From NCBI GenBank assembly GCA_963920665.1, contig OY987265.1, positions 15,195,001 to 15,259,000 on the forward strand: 64,000 nucleotides of DNA, written 5' to 3'. The notes under the pieces were generated by a model, which was not told the DNA's origin, searched no databases, and saw only the letters and a list, made by a program, of their open reading frames with translations. This stretch comes from Straminergon stramineum (Eukaryota > Streptophyta > Bryopsida > Hypnales > Calliergonaceae). This document shows, in pieces, positions 24,191 through 35,790 of this stretch (its first letter is position 1; each line of letters opens with the position of its first letter). The position numbers and the translations under genes were made by a program.

Positions 24191-25740
24191 CATTTCATTG
24201 TTTTTTTTCATTTGGCCTCCTAACTCCATAGCAAAGGTTGTGTCAAAATGACTCTTCACACCTAATGTAACACATGTATATATAACCACAAATATGGACC
24301 AAACCAATTCTAGCCTAAATGTTGTCACTAGAATTTATAGCTTCATTAAGTACATATTTATATAATTTCTATGGAACTTTATAACTTTTAGAACATATAT
24401 TACGATTTTTTTACTTTTCATTTATTGTCCAATAACCAAGACAAGTTTTCAATGACTTTTAAGCTAGTGACTAATTTTGTCATAATCAACAAGAGTGCAC
24501 CAAGAGCTTGTTTATGAACTAGTGGACTATAGTTTGCTACCACTCCTCAAACACCCAATTGGAACTTAAAACCATGCTCATTACAATAAGAGATCTCCAC
24601 GATGGATCTTGCAAAATCAAAAGCCTAGCTACATCAATATTGAAACGAGAACTAACTATCATTAAAAGTGCTTTAAATGCAAATTCATTCACTTGATTTG
24701 ATTATCTTTCATGTACCATGAGTAAAAACTCCCACATTTAATTATTTCCCTTCATCAAAGCACGTATAAGATAGATACACGAGCTTCATGGTCATGAGTT
24801 AGAGAGTGAATTCTTTTACACATGAATTTTGAATGAACCTTAGGTGTGGTTTGGAGCCCATTATTGCCGATTAAGGCACTTCTCCCTTAAACAAACAGGT
24901 AGAGGTGCTTGAATTGTGCATGATGAAAGAGGAGAAGTGTAGGCAATTGAAGCTTCATTCATCAAAACTTCTTATAAGAAAAATTCCCACAATAATTAAA
25001 ACAATGGTATTTGATTTCATATTGACTAATTTTCGAGTGATTGCTTGAGCAAACTCAGATATTCACAACAATGGCATTCAAAGCAATTGCCAAATGCAAA
25101 GACCATGGATGGTGTTTCATAGGGCATCAACATGATAAACAAATGATTTTGGTGAATGAAATGGTGTTATCGTGACTAAATTTATATTTGGTATTGTATC
25201 AAGAAATTCTCTTTTGAGGCATTATATTATTATGGAAATAATCAAACTCAATGAGTAAATGTAATATTCTTTAAACATAATATAATGCAAATACTTTGCA
25301 TACAATCAAATATCCCTAAAAAAAACTTCAAAATCTCTTTAAGTCTATAGTTTTATTCCCCATAAACTAAATTATTTCTAATTAAAATGTTCCTCAAAAA
25401 TCTTGTTATTTTGCATTTTGACATGTTTGTTTAGTGTGAGCCATGTGAATGATTTCAATGGGCTTGTATAACCTTTGAATTGCAACCTATATATATGATT
25501 AGGGATATACAAGTGGTAATTATTTTCATATTCTAATACATATTTACATCTATGAACTTGCAAAGTGATTTGAAAGACAAATAAATGATTCAACAAGACA
25601 TGGTTATGGCCTCCCTTTGAGTATTCATGTATTTCAACTTTCAAAGTTTGTCATGCTTTCTTGATACCTATGTTTACTAAAAACTAAAATTTTGATCAAT
25701 ATTGAATTAAACTACAAGTATCATGCTTTTGTAATATCAT
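24191..25740. other. AT-rich intergenic DNA
   Basis: 3' flank of the C2-domain gene. No other gene or repeat structure could be supported. Confidence 0.4.
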
Positions 25741-26271
25741 TCAAACTATTATTGTATAGTTGTAAATTTCATCTTTTTTTAACACACGAAATGGCTCACA
25801 AACAATTCTACAGTGTTTGAGCTTAATTGTAAACTTGATTGTCCCCTTCTCTTCACCACTTTTGAGAATTAGTGGACAAGTGAAAACCTTGGAGTGCTCC
25901 GAGTTATAGTGTTTATTAATCAAACAAAGTGATGCTTTTCCCAAGTCTTTGTCTTTCCCCATTTTGGAACTTCGATGGAAGACCTCAATATTTAATAGAG
26001 CCGAGTTTGAAAACAAAAGTTCCTTGTCACATACAACTTCTAATGGAGTTGAGCTCCATTTGGGGTTGTGACCTCCGTACTGTTGAACATGAGTTCCCAT
26101 GCCATTTGTTCTCGAAGAAATCCAAACTTCCGCATATGGTCTCATTTGGCATGAAGACCATTTCACTCGTTGTAAATCTTGGGCTGAGACAACATTGACT
26201 TCAACAATTGAGAATATGTTGAAAGCTTCAATAGTATTTGTCACAATTTCATTTCTTTGGGTAGAATCCAT
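25741..26271 (-). CDS. Intronless C2-domain protein (SRC2-like), 176 aa
   Basis: A single uninterrupted frame of 176 codons, by far the longest in the surrounding AT-rich DNA. The protein has the outline of a plant SRC2/BAP-type C2 domain, a lipid- and sometimes Ca2+-binding module. Visible are the first strand VEVNVVSAQDLQ (23-34), the MRPYAEVWI strand (43-51), GGHNPKW (66-72) and LLNIEVFHRS (92-101), followed by KDKDLGKASLCL (106-117). The loop that normally reads DPYA lacks the Asp (RPYA), so calcium binding may be weak. No signal peptide or C-terminal membrane segment is seen. Known relatives act in membrane-associated stress or immune signalling; the role here is inferred. The start is the first Met. 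A TATA run lies about 40-55 bases upstream. It could also be a retained duplicate under weak selection. Confidence 0.75.
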   Translation of the reverse strand: MDSTQRNEIVTNTIEAFNIFSIVEVNVVSAQDLQRVKWSSCQMRPYAEVWISSRTNGMGTHVQQYGGHNPKWSSTPLEVVCDKELLFSNSALLNIEVFHRSSKMGKDKDLGKASLCLINKHYNSEHSKVFTCPLILKSGEEKGTIKFTIKLKHCRIVCEPFRVLKKDEIYNYTIIV

Positions 26272-26310
26272 AGATATAATTTCCTAGTGGATTACTCTAC
26301 AAAGGAGTTG

Positions 26311-26325
26311 ATATATATATATATA
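26311..26325 (-). promoter_or_regulatory. Candidate TATA box of the C2-domain gene
   Basis: A (TA)n run about 40-55 bases upstream of the ATG at 26271. The position would imply a very short 5' UTR. It may equally be a simple microsatellite. Confidence 0.3.
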
Positions 26326-27343
26326 TGCAATTGTGTCAAAGGATGACAGAATAAAATATTCAAAAGTGCTTCAATAACAAAAAAAATGAAGGTTTGAAAT
26401 GAAGTTCAATATATAGCATTCAAACTATATCTGATATTTATATATCTTCTGGTTTAAAAGAACACTAAAAAATAAAAGTTTCAAAGTAAAAGTTTAATTA
26501 ACAATGAATTGAGTATTAAAAAGTAAAATATTTACCCAAATATTGTTTTGGATTCTCGTAAAAGTAAAATGTGATGTTGAATCAAGATTGTTAAAGGTCA
26601 ATCAAAATTTGAATTTTTTCAACATGACAAGATTTTCATATTTTTGTACACAATTTTCATCACATTGTTTTACATTTGCACTAGTAATGGCTACGAAATT
26701 GAATTGTGGTACAACTTCTAAATTTGATATTTTAAAACATTATTAAAATTCCATTGTTATGTATTTAGTAAAGTTTTTTCACCCTTCATAAGTGTTGGCT
26801 TACCATAAAACAATATTGTTTCATTTTATTCTTGGCCTTTCTTACCATTTTCATATTTAATTGCATTTATATACTTTATTTTTAAAATTTTGACTCTATT
26901 GTAAATCATTATTTTGCTTCTAGTGTTTTAGACACCACATTTTGTTGTAGACAAAAAAATTTAAGTTAAATAATATTCTACCAAATTAGTTTACTTGGAG
27001 AATTATCTTCAGAATTTTTAAATTTTGTTCTTTGGCAAGATTGCTACTAGAAGAGAGATTGCCATATAGTGAATAGACTAGATTCAAAGAAATCACATCT
27101 TTGAAGAGAGTTGTATTATTTTGGAGTAAAGTAGGTGCAACTATAATCATCATTGCCCAAAAATTAAAGAACTACATTTCAACCAAAAAGTGACACTTGC
27201 GTCTAAAATTAGATATGGATTATGAAAGATGAATACTAAGAAGAATTTGAAAGCCTTGAAGAGCCTAGAATCAATTATTGGTGGACCTTTGTTTAGCACT
27301 TTCAAGATTTATAACTTATTTATATTCTAAAGTGCCATCATCT
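26326..27343. other. AT-rich intergenic DNA
   Basis: No gene or structured repeat recognised. Confidence 0.4.
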
Positions 27344-28275
27344 TTAACCCTTAAAGTTCCTTGACTATGTGTTCACCAAAACTACTCCAAAACTGCCACT
27401 TCTAGTACAAGTAAAAAATTAAATTTTTATTTTGGACACATGTAACCATAGGAGCTTGTTGTTTTTTGGTTTGAGAAGATGTGCTAAAAAAATTTAGAAA
27501 TTTCCACCATGTGGATTGCAAGATAATAGCATTTGAAGTGACAAAAATCCTTTTTTGGGCCTTATGAAAAACCAAGGAGCTGAACTTCACAAGGGCACAT
27601 TTGTATGTAAAAATGTCCAAAATGGTGGTGCTTCTTTGGATTCATTCTTCAAAACAAGTTGGCTACATGCTTGGAAAACTATTTGGAATTGTATAACATA
27701 GAGGAAACAAATAATAAGTAGAAAGAAGTAGACAATGATTCAAATACTAAATTGTCAAGAATTTAGTTATGGAATTGAAAAATGCCAATTTTAATGGTTG
27801 TAATTTTTGTACTCTGTAATAAACAATCAACATCCTTCAATTCTATTTTTTTCCAAAAATACTGAAAATTGAGTTCAATAAAGGACTTCAAAGTTTATTT
27901 TAGCATAGAGATTCTATAACTATCTTGCAAAGTAAAACTCCTCATAACTTTCATCTCTTGATCAAAATGGAATGATTAAAAGCTTTTCCCATAAATATAG
28001 ATCTAGGAAAACCAATTTCAAATTTTTATTTATGAAAAATAGATTTTTTCTGATCTATCCAGGTTGTCCAAGTTGAAAAATAAACAACATTACAACATTT
28101 CACAACTTTTCACTCATATACTCAAATGAAATGAAATTCAGCACTCATAGAAGATATTTCTCATCCACACCAGATAAAATAATTTCAGCCTAATTAAGTC
28201 AAATCTCCACTCACATGTACCTATCCCAAAAGTTATGTTGCAAAAACACATTGAGTTTGGTCCTTAAAGGGTTAA
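27344..28275 (-). repeat. TTAA-bounded ~0.93-kb element, copy C
   Basis: The left end TTAACCCTTAAAG and right end CTTAAAGGGTTAA are inverted repeats. Full-length similarity to copy B in the same orientation and to A, D and E in reverse. Non-coding. Confidence 0.75.
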
Positions 28276-29264
28276 CCTACCAACAAAATCATTTCAATAA
28301 AAAATCATTTATATTTAAGAATGCACAATTGCTAATGGTAGTAATAAATTGAGCACCCGCCTTAGATACATATTAGTAGATTTCATCTAGATCATGAATT
28401 AGCCCTTAAAGGTGTAAGTAGCCTAATTTTGGACTTACCATTTTGGTGTTTTTTTGCATTTGATATGGAAATGTAGATGAGATTTGTACACTCAATTGTC
28501 ACTTTGTCTTTTGTGTATAGAGTTGTAGACAAGACAAGATGTTATTAGTTTTGAATAATCAAGTTGATTCATTTATCACCTAAGTAGGAAAGGACAAATA
28601 AATAAATAGGAAAGGAGGATGTAGAACATATATCATATGTAGAGTGGCAAATAGATTTAAATAGCCTCCCTTCAAACTGAGTTTTGTCTAGTTGTCTTTC
28701 CCCTCCCATGTCTATTAGCCTTTATGTGTTTTTAGGGCATAATTTAATGTGACTAATTCATGTGCATATGTATAAATATACAATTTTATTTAGAAAATTA
28801 TCATTGAAGCCCTTTTTACACCTTTAGAGTGACTTTAGTTGCAAAAAGCAAAACTAATTGACCTTCCTAATCCAAAAACCTACTAAAGGGATTCCGTGTT
28901 TTTTGTTGTCCAAAGCAAAATCTTTCTCACAAATAGGTACATGAATTCAAGTACAAATAGGGTTTATCCTTAACCCTAAACCCCTAAACCCTAACCCTGA
29001 AAAAAATTCCCATAAAAAAGATTTAATAATGAATAATAATTTTTCAAAATTTTGGGCATGTATTCTCAAAATTATTTTTTGCTGACCCTAACCATGAAGT
29101 ATAGTATACTTGGTACAATATACTATTGTCTACATACTTTTGAGGGATAATACACTACATACCAAAATTATTATAAGACAAAATCACATATGATCTCAAA
29201 TACAACTCAATTTCATTAGTATTAGTGTGCCCTATGCCATTACTATAGTCAAAATCAAAGTAAA
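28276..29264. other. AT-rich DNA with short telomere-like run
   Basis: No gene. At about 28971-29001 there is a short stretch of CCCTAAA-type repeats (taaccctaaacccctaaacc and onward), the plant telomere motif in degenerate form. Confidence 0.5.
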
Positions 29265-29459
29265 AGTATTTTTCTAATTTCTTTATTAGAAAAAAAACAA
29301 CTTCGAAATCAATAACTTTCACATAGTAGGTTGTAATGCGACGAAACAAAGCCGTGCACCCCTCCTTGCCGAGGGCTTTTGGACGGTACCAAGCACATGG
29401 CTAGGGGAGGCATAGTCCAAGAGATCTCAACGTAACAAACAAAACAAAACAAAACAACC
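29265..29459 (+). repeat. Dispersed repeat with (CAAAA)n tail, left copy
   Basis: Similar in the same orientation to 31130-31300. Shared landmarks are ataactttca, gaaacaaagcc, gcccctcct or acccctcct, ctaggggaag or ctaggggagg, and a tail of aacaaacaaaacaaaa. The A-rich tail suggests a retroposed (SINE-like) 3' end. The two copies flank a 1.7-kb segment. Confidence 0.55.
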
Positions 29460-29663
29460 TATCTTAAGGTATGGATTGTGAACATTTATGTAATACCCAA
29501 AGTTGACCTAAAACGTCATTGTGGACACTAATATGTGGCCGATGGATGACAAAAAATCCTTCTATGTAAAACAACATGCAAATGTACACCCTTGAAATTT
29601 TGTTCTCCAATGAGTACTCTTTGATTTTCTTAAGCACATGATTCATACAATACCAAAAAGGCT

Positions 29664-29800
29664 TGGATGACTTTCCCTCAATGATTTCCCTTGATGATTT
29701 TTGTAGGTGATTTCCTTGGATGATTTCACCTTGGATGATTTCCTTTGATGATTTCTGTGGATGATTTCCCTGGAGGATTCCAAACATTGGAAGATTTCCT
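29664..29800 (-). repeat. 13-bp tandem repeat, about eight imperfect units
   Basis: On the minus strand the unit is GGAAATCATCCAA with variants. It lies just downstream of the SINE-like head in the same orientation. Confidence 0.7.
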
Positions 29801-29814
29801 TGGTGACCAGCCCG

Positions 29815-29935
29815 GGTTTCACGGCTTGTTCACATCACCCCCAGTTGTAAGCTTGAACCTATCAGAGGGCAGGCCCCAACTGCCAACTCAGCCAGGAAGC
29901 CCAGGGAACCAATGAGAAGGCGCCCAGTTGGGTAC
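29815..29935 (-). mobile_element. tRNA-derived SINE-like head with Pol III A and B boxes
   Basis: On the minus strand, TGGCTGAGTTG (29894-29884) fits the A-box consensus TRGYNNARNNG exactly. GGTTCAAGCTT (29859-29849) fits most of the B-box GGTTCRANNCC. The spacing of about 35 bases is normal for a Pol III internal promoter. The segment does not fold as an intact tRNA gene, so a tRNA-derived SINE is more likely. Its ends and target duplication were not found. Confidence 0.45.
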
Positions 29936-31129
29936 CCGAATTTCCAGTAAGTTAGGCTTCAAATGAATTGAACTTGAAAGCACGCTCCGAGTCAGACAGT
30001 GTTTTCCTGCCTCTACTTTCTGGCAGCCTATGACGAGGGGCCTTCTGTCATGCCCTCCCCTTGCTCCCCTTGTCAATAGGGGTTGTCACACCTTCTTCAC
30101 TGCTCATAAATTCTTCCATGAACGGGGATGTGGCGGCTTCGAATTGGCTTCCGGTTGGCTCTCCAAAGTCAAATATTCTTCTTCGTCCATTAGGGGTAGT
30201 CATGGCTTCTTCATCTACTCAAAGTTCTCTGAAGAATGCAACAATAATGAGAGAAAATAGGAGTCAATGCACAACACTTCTGGGTGAAGAAGCAATGACA
30301 CCCCTTTTGCATTGCATGGAGGACTTCTGCGAAGAACAAGTTCACTTCCTACTAAAAATACACAAGTATCGCAGGTGTTAGGTTGTTGGGGTAGGTGATA
30401 TGGGTCACAAAATATACTTAACTCGCAAACTCTTCTACACGCCCATTCTTTTGCTCTAGAGTAGAATAATGAACATTGAGAATACTTCGTAGCAGAAGTA
30501 TATTCCCCCACTGAGAGTTTGGTGCAAGCCAACCCTAAGTCGCCACGTTCCGATTCTATGAAGAATGGAAGTGTAGTGAAGAAGCAGTGACTACCCCTAC
30601 TATGTTCCTTCGGAGGTGAATAATGGACGTGGAGAACTCTTTGTAGAAGAAGAATATTCCCCGCCTTTGCTTTTCACCTCCTCGTTGCTTCTCCATTGGT
30701 TCCTTGTGTTACATTGTCATTGCTTTTGCATGGCTTTTGGTATCTATGAGTCCATTCTACATTTCCATTCTCTGCTCATGAGAAAGGGGTGTCACACCTT
30801 CAAGAATTCAGACGGCCTTTTGGCTTCTTGTTTTTCTCATTCCTTAGAGAATTTTTGTACAGTGAAGAAGGCATGACAACCCCTAATGTGTGCTCCTAGG
30901 ACCATAGTGCATGAAGAGTCTCTTGCGAATACTTGAAGTTATTAGTTGGATTGTCTCATGAAGAAAAAATTTGTCATTGTCAAACAACATTGGAGTGACT
31001 TGGAGTGCATGGACTCCTTTTATATTTGTTTTTTTTAGGAGGGGGGAGACGCACCTTGAACTTTAGTTCATCTAGTGTGTCATATGCCATGTGTCTCTGT
31101 CATGGTATAATTAAAATATAAAAGTAAAA
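29936..31129. other. Moderately GC-rich unassigned segment
   Basis: Contains several imperfect internal repeats around gtgaagaagcagtgac or gaagaagcaatgac and ggggttgtcacacc. Open frames of up to about 106 codons are on both strands with no recognised domain. It may be the body of a non-autonomous element flanked by the direct repeats at 29265 and 31130. Confidence 0.35.
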
Positions 31130-31300
31130 TTAATTTTCTAATTTTCTAATTCATTGAAACTTTGAAATTCCATAACTTTCAAACGTCATGAAGCAAAGCC
31201 CATGTGCCCCTCCTCATAGAAAGCTTTCTAAAGATATGAAGAATGTGACTAGGGGAAGTGTGGTTTCGAAGAACTCACTATAACAAACAAAACAAAATGA
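31130..31300 (+). repeat. Dispersed repeat with (CAAAA)n tail, right copy
   Basis: Second, more decayed copy of the repeat at 29265-29459, in the same orientation. Confidence 0.5.
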
Positions 31301-33050
31301 ATAGACTAATTTTAGATTTCGACGATTGATGAAAAAAATAACAATTGATAGACTTCATTATGGCTCTAAATTTGATTTTCATATGAAACTTCATATGAGG
31401 TGAATACTAGTAGAAGACACATATGAGAAGATTAAACTTTTTAAGAGCAACTACCTGTCCAACACATCACAATTGGTTTAAAATGGCCACATTTGTTAAA
31501 TTGAGACAATATGTATATTTTGAGACTTCAACCCTACTATTGGAGACCTCCATTCTAATGAATCAAAGATTTATGAATAAACCAACCTTTAAAGAATTGA
31601 AGATTTATAAATGTATGATTAATATATTAAAATCTCAATTTTCCAAATTCCTTCAATATTGAACACTTATTATCATTTAAATGTTGGGTCAAGGATAATA
31701 TGAGATTGCAAATTGTCTCATTTTAATGAATTTGGCCTTTAAAGTGAAAAGTAAGATTAGTTGTGGATCTTAAAGCTTACTCCATAGTCTACTTAGATGT
31801 GGTTTCTACTAATGGGTGATTGCAAGAAACACTTCACATTTATGGCTCAAAAACGTGATTTCTCGCTATAGGGCAGGCAATACTATGGACTACTATGAAT
31901 TTCGCACGTCATTGTGTGCCTAAGAATCTCAATTGTCAATTTGGGGTGCCTGCAAATCAAAACCATCGATTTAGTACTATGCAATACTATGTAGTACTAT
32001 AGACTACTATAGAAGCCACTAGGAGTAGAAAATAGTAGAAAAGTGGTCTATGGACCTTTTCATTTTCAGTAATTCAAAAAAATTCAAAAAATTCCCAGAA
32101 AAAAAGCCATTTTTGTAGACAAGCCTGCTCTTGCATTGCACCAAAAATTTCTTCAAGGAAAATTTTCTCCTGCCTGAAAAATGTGTATGAACAAAGGTCA
32201 CTTTGGCCCCATGTAGATACCTCATGCAAAAGTTTTTTGCAGTAAAAACTCTTTGTTTGTCATTGGAATGCAAGTACACCTCTAGCTTCTCCAATTTGTG
32301 GCTTCCCGTTCACATGTTTGGGTACAACTTCGGATCAGCCTCCCCCAAAATGGCCAAGGTAGATACCCAATTGGGGGCACCTTAAAAATAATAAAGTAAT
32401 ATTAAAATATAAAGAAAAATTAGAGAATATTTGAGACTTTTATGTGTACCTTTATTCCAAATTTCAAGACAAAAGGACTTACAATGCAAAAGTTATGACC
32501 AAAAAACCATGTGTCTGAGGACAAGGAGACAAAAAATAGGACAAGTGTTTGTTGCAATCACCCTAATGGAAATTTAAATAGCTTTTAAAAGTTTTGATTG
32601 TAGAAAATTTGCAATTTCAGAAAGCTTTTTGAACCCTTTTTTTATATGAAAAAAGCCAAAAGTTCCCATAGTTAAAATATTTCATAAAATTTGTTATATT
32701 TTTGAGAATTTTATGAAATTTCAACTCACTCAAAGTTAATATGAACTTACATCTAGTGGGTTATTGGAATGAAAGTTATATGAAGTTGTATGAAACTTTT
32801 TTGAGGTTTTAGTGAGTTTCACATCTCTCAAGTACAAATGATGAGCCTTTCAATTAAGATAAACTAACTTAAGACAAGCAAAATGACTAGTTTGTTTTGT
32901 TGGCATTGTTAAAAAAATTAAATTTTGTCTCTTCGTAAGACAAATGTGAAAAATAGTGAGATCCATTGATTTTTTTACAAAGTATAAATTTTTTATGAAT
33001 TTTTGAAGTGTGCTACCCAATAGGCCCCCAAGAGTATTTGAACCAAGGTA
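31301..33050. other. AT-rich intergenic DNA
   Basis: No gene. Simple tactata-type runs occur near 31,970-32,020. Confidence 0.4.
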
Positions 33051-33462
33051 GACAAGCCTATTACCACCCTGATTTGTAGTCTGACTATGTTGGGGCCAAT
33101 TTCAACATGGGCAAATGTTTTTCAAAGGTGTGTGCTTGTTTTATGAGTCAAACCCAAGTGGAAATATAATTTTCTGATCAAAATTGTCAATTCTATAATT
33201 TTTTGAAGTGGTCTATCCTCAAATGACAAAACCACCTATAGATAAGAGTCATAAATGTCCTAGAAACAACCTATAACTGCCATTTTATGTATCTATTAGC
33301 ATTTGAAAAGTGAACAATATAGTAATGACATGTTATCTTTAATGGCATTAATTTGCTGATTTTGTGAAAATTTGGAACAAATTTAGATGCTTAAATAGAC
33401 ATAATTGGGTCCAAATATAGAGTGATGGAATTAGAATGCAAATGGAATTGGGTTGGTCCACC
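33051..33462 (+). repeat. Dispersed ~400-bp repeat (family R2), copy b
   Basis: Aligns with 3900-4300 in the same orientation, beginning gacaagcctattaccacc and ending gggttggtccaccc. Confidence 0.65.
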
Positions 33463-33700
33463 CAACTTGAAAACCATCAAAAACTGAATCCATAACGTTC
33501 ATCATACTCACCTAATGTAGTCCCAATATTTTCTAATATGAATACAACATGAAGGCCTAAACAAGTCACTTCCTATGTTGATTTTACACTCAAAGGGTGG
33601 AAGTTGCAATTGCTACCACTAATTAGTTTATCACCATCAATCCCAAACATTGATTGTGACCATTAACCCAACCTAATGTAGCCCAAACCTCCTTTATTGA

Positions 33701-33967
33701 GGAGGACGTTAAATCCTCCATTCGAATTGGGCCCCTTACGCGAAGATTTACCTTGGAAAAAATGCAAGAATTTTTTAGTTTTTACACATTATTTTTTTTT
33801 CAAATTCTGAATTCATATTTGTAATCAGAGACCCCAAATTATCTAGGAGAGGTCTAGAACATATCCTAGACACGGCTCAAAATAGGGGGCATTTTTTACT
33901 TTTACCCCTAGATAATCCACAAAATTACCTTGTGGGGCCTAGTTCAAATGGAGGATTTAACGTCCTG
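33701..33967. mobile_element. 267-bp Mutator-like MITE with 10-bp TSD
   Basis: The ends are inverted repeats of about 35 bp: left gaggacgttaaatcctcc and onward to gggcccc; right the reverse complement caggacgttaaatcctcc and onward to aggcccc. The ten bases CCTTTATTGA stand immediately on both sides (33691-33700 and 33968-33977), a perfect target duplication. Long inverted termini with a 9-10 bp duplication point to a Mutator-type transposase. No coding content. Confidence 0.82.
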
Positions 33968-34099
33968 CCTTTATTGAAAAAGTCTTTCGTGGGTTGATGC
34001 AAAGACTTTAATGGATCATTCCATAGGTGTCTGACAGATCTTTTGCCTATCATAGGCTGGTTTTCACCTTAATACAAGTATCTCCCTTCAAATGTAACT

Positions 34100-34740
34100 C
34101 TAATACGAAATGTCTGCATTGTCTACGCTTTCGAGGAGCTAGCCCTCGTTGGGGAGTCCTTCGTTCAGTTCGTTGATTAAAGTGAACTCACTCCTTGTTC
34201 AGCATCATACTTGTCATTGCCCGCATTTTCGGGGAGCCCTCCGTTGATTCAAAGTGAACTCACTGACTCCTTCACTTGTCTTCAGCATTGTACTTGTGGT
34301 TGAATTCTTTCTTCGCTTAAGTTCTTTTGAATATAAAATATCTTGTCTGCAGCCTCGAATCACCCGATCCTTGACTTGCAGGTGTGCACTCCGCTGTAAC
34401 TTCAAGACCACATTCCAGTTCTGTCATTGGAGTGATGTCATAATTAGTCTTGAAGAAACTGAATGTGCCCCAGCTTTGAGCGAGTGTTGGAGATGCCTTG
34501 GAATGCTGAACATTCAGCATTGTACTTGTGGTTGAATTCTTTCGTTGCTTGAGTTCTTTTGAATGTCAAATTTATTGTCTACAGCGTCGACGATCGATTC
34601 ATCCGTGGCTTGCAGTTGTGCACTTCGCTGTAACTTAACAGTTAAAGACCACATTCCAGTTTCGTCAATTGAGTGATGTTATTCACCTTGGATTCAGACA
34701 TTGAATGTGCCAGTGAGGTTTGTGCGAGTCTTGGATGGAG
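34100..34740 (+). repeat. Local tandem duplication, ~232-bp units
   Basis: Unit 1 at 34281-34512 and unit 2 at 34513 to about 34740 share ttcagcattgtacttgtggt, gagttcttttgaat, the gtgcact-cgctgtaact block and gaccacattccagtt. A shorter upstream partial repeat (aaagtgaactcact) is at 34169-34265. The region is GC-richer than its flanks and unlike the TTAA elements. No convincing protein. Confidence 0.75.
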
Positions 34741-35004
34741 AAGCCAAAGAGAATTAACTCGCTGTTTCACACCAGTTAATTACTTTCTGTTGCTTTCATT
34801 TTGGGATCCTTGTATGTACAGTACTACGGAGGAAGGTAGATACTCTAATATACTTGCTTTCGCAGTTTCGCATTTCGTCACCTGGAGTATCGTATACGAC
34901 TGTTTGTACTGAAAAGAAAGACACCCTGTGTGTGGCACGTGACTATTTGTCACCTCTGGGTCATAATGTCGTCATTACTTATGAGCATTTTACAATACAA
35001 TACA

Positions 35005-35009
<5 letters not shown>

Positions 35010-35041
<32 letters not shown>
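35010..35041. repeat. (AT)n microsatellite
   Basis: Uninterrupted AT dinucleotide run of about 16 units. Confidence 0.95.
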
Positions 35042-35046
<5 letters not shown>

Positions 35047-35214
35047 ATATTATTTTATTTTTGCTCTATTAAAAAATGGCACTCATATGGTAGAACAACC
35101 CGCTAACGTCAGGTGACATCTATTGGACCCCAGTAACTCATTTCCTTTGGGTTGTAAGCAACTGGGTGCTATTGTCAAAGGATGATATCATGCTTGCATT
35201 TATTTATAGACAAT

Positions 35215-35790
35215 TTAACTCCTTCAGGACCCACAGTAGTAAAAAAAATTTCAAAATTGTGAAGATATATTATAAAATGCAATGTAGAATAATCATTTGA
35301 TGATGACTCTAAAACAATAGTTGTAAAATATGATTCATAGATCATATCGGTATGGTTAGATCAACTAGCACACAAATCAATGTTTTTTTTTAATAGAATT
35401 TGAAGCCAAAAGTTGAAAATTCCTTTTTAAATCAATTCTAGATTGAAAATTTGTGATTTTCACAAGAATTGTTTTCCTTGAAGTTCAAAATGTTAAATTC
35501 TAATCACAATGATTTTTGAAAATTTTACTTATTATTCAAGTCAATTTCTAAAGGGTCATTTTTTGAAAAAAAAAAAGGTTGCTTATTGACATCATATCTA
35601 CTAGTCCCTATCAAATAATAGAATATTTGCAAAGCAAAGTCTTCAAAACCTATATCTTACAAATATTAAAGAACTAATACAAGAATTTCTGAAAAAAATA
35701 ATGGATGAAAAATTTCATTTTCATTTGCTTGGGTTGTGTTTGCATTCATCCATTGTTCAAAATTTGAGTGCTTGGTCTTTTAGGGGTTAA
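35215..35790 (+). repeat. TTAA-bounded 576-bp element, copy G
   Basis: The left end is TTAACTCCTTCAGGACC and the right end GGTCTTTTAGGGGTTAA, inverted with several changes. The body resembles 429-760 and 53140-53400. Non-coding. Confidence 0.6.

Noticed and set aside
28971..29001. Telomere end or telomere-fusion site
   Set aside because: Only a few degenerate CCCTAAA units, as commonly found inside plant chromosomes.
29849..29894. Intact tRNA gene
   Set aside because: Pol III boxes are present but no proper cloverleaf arms or anticodon stem were seen. A SINE head is more likely.
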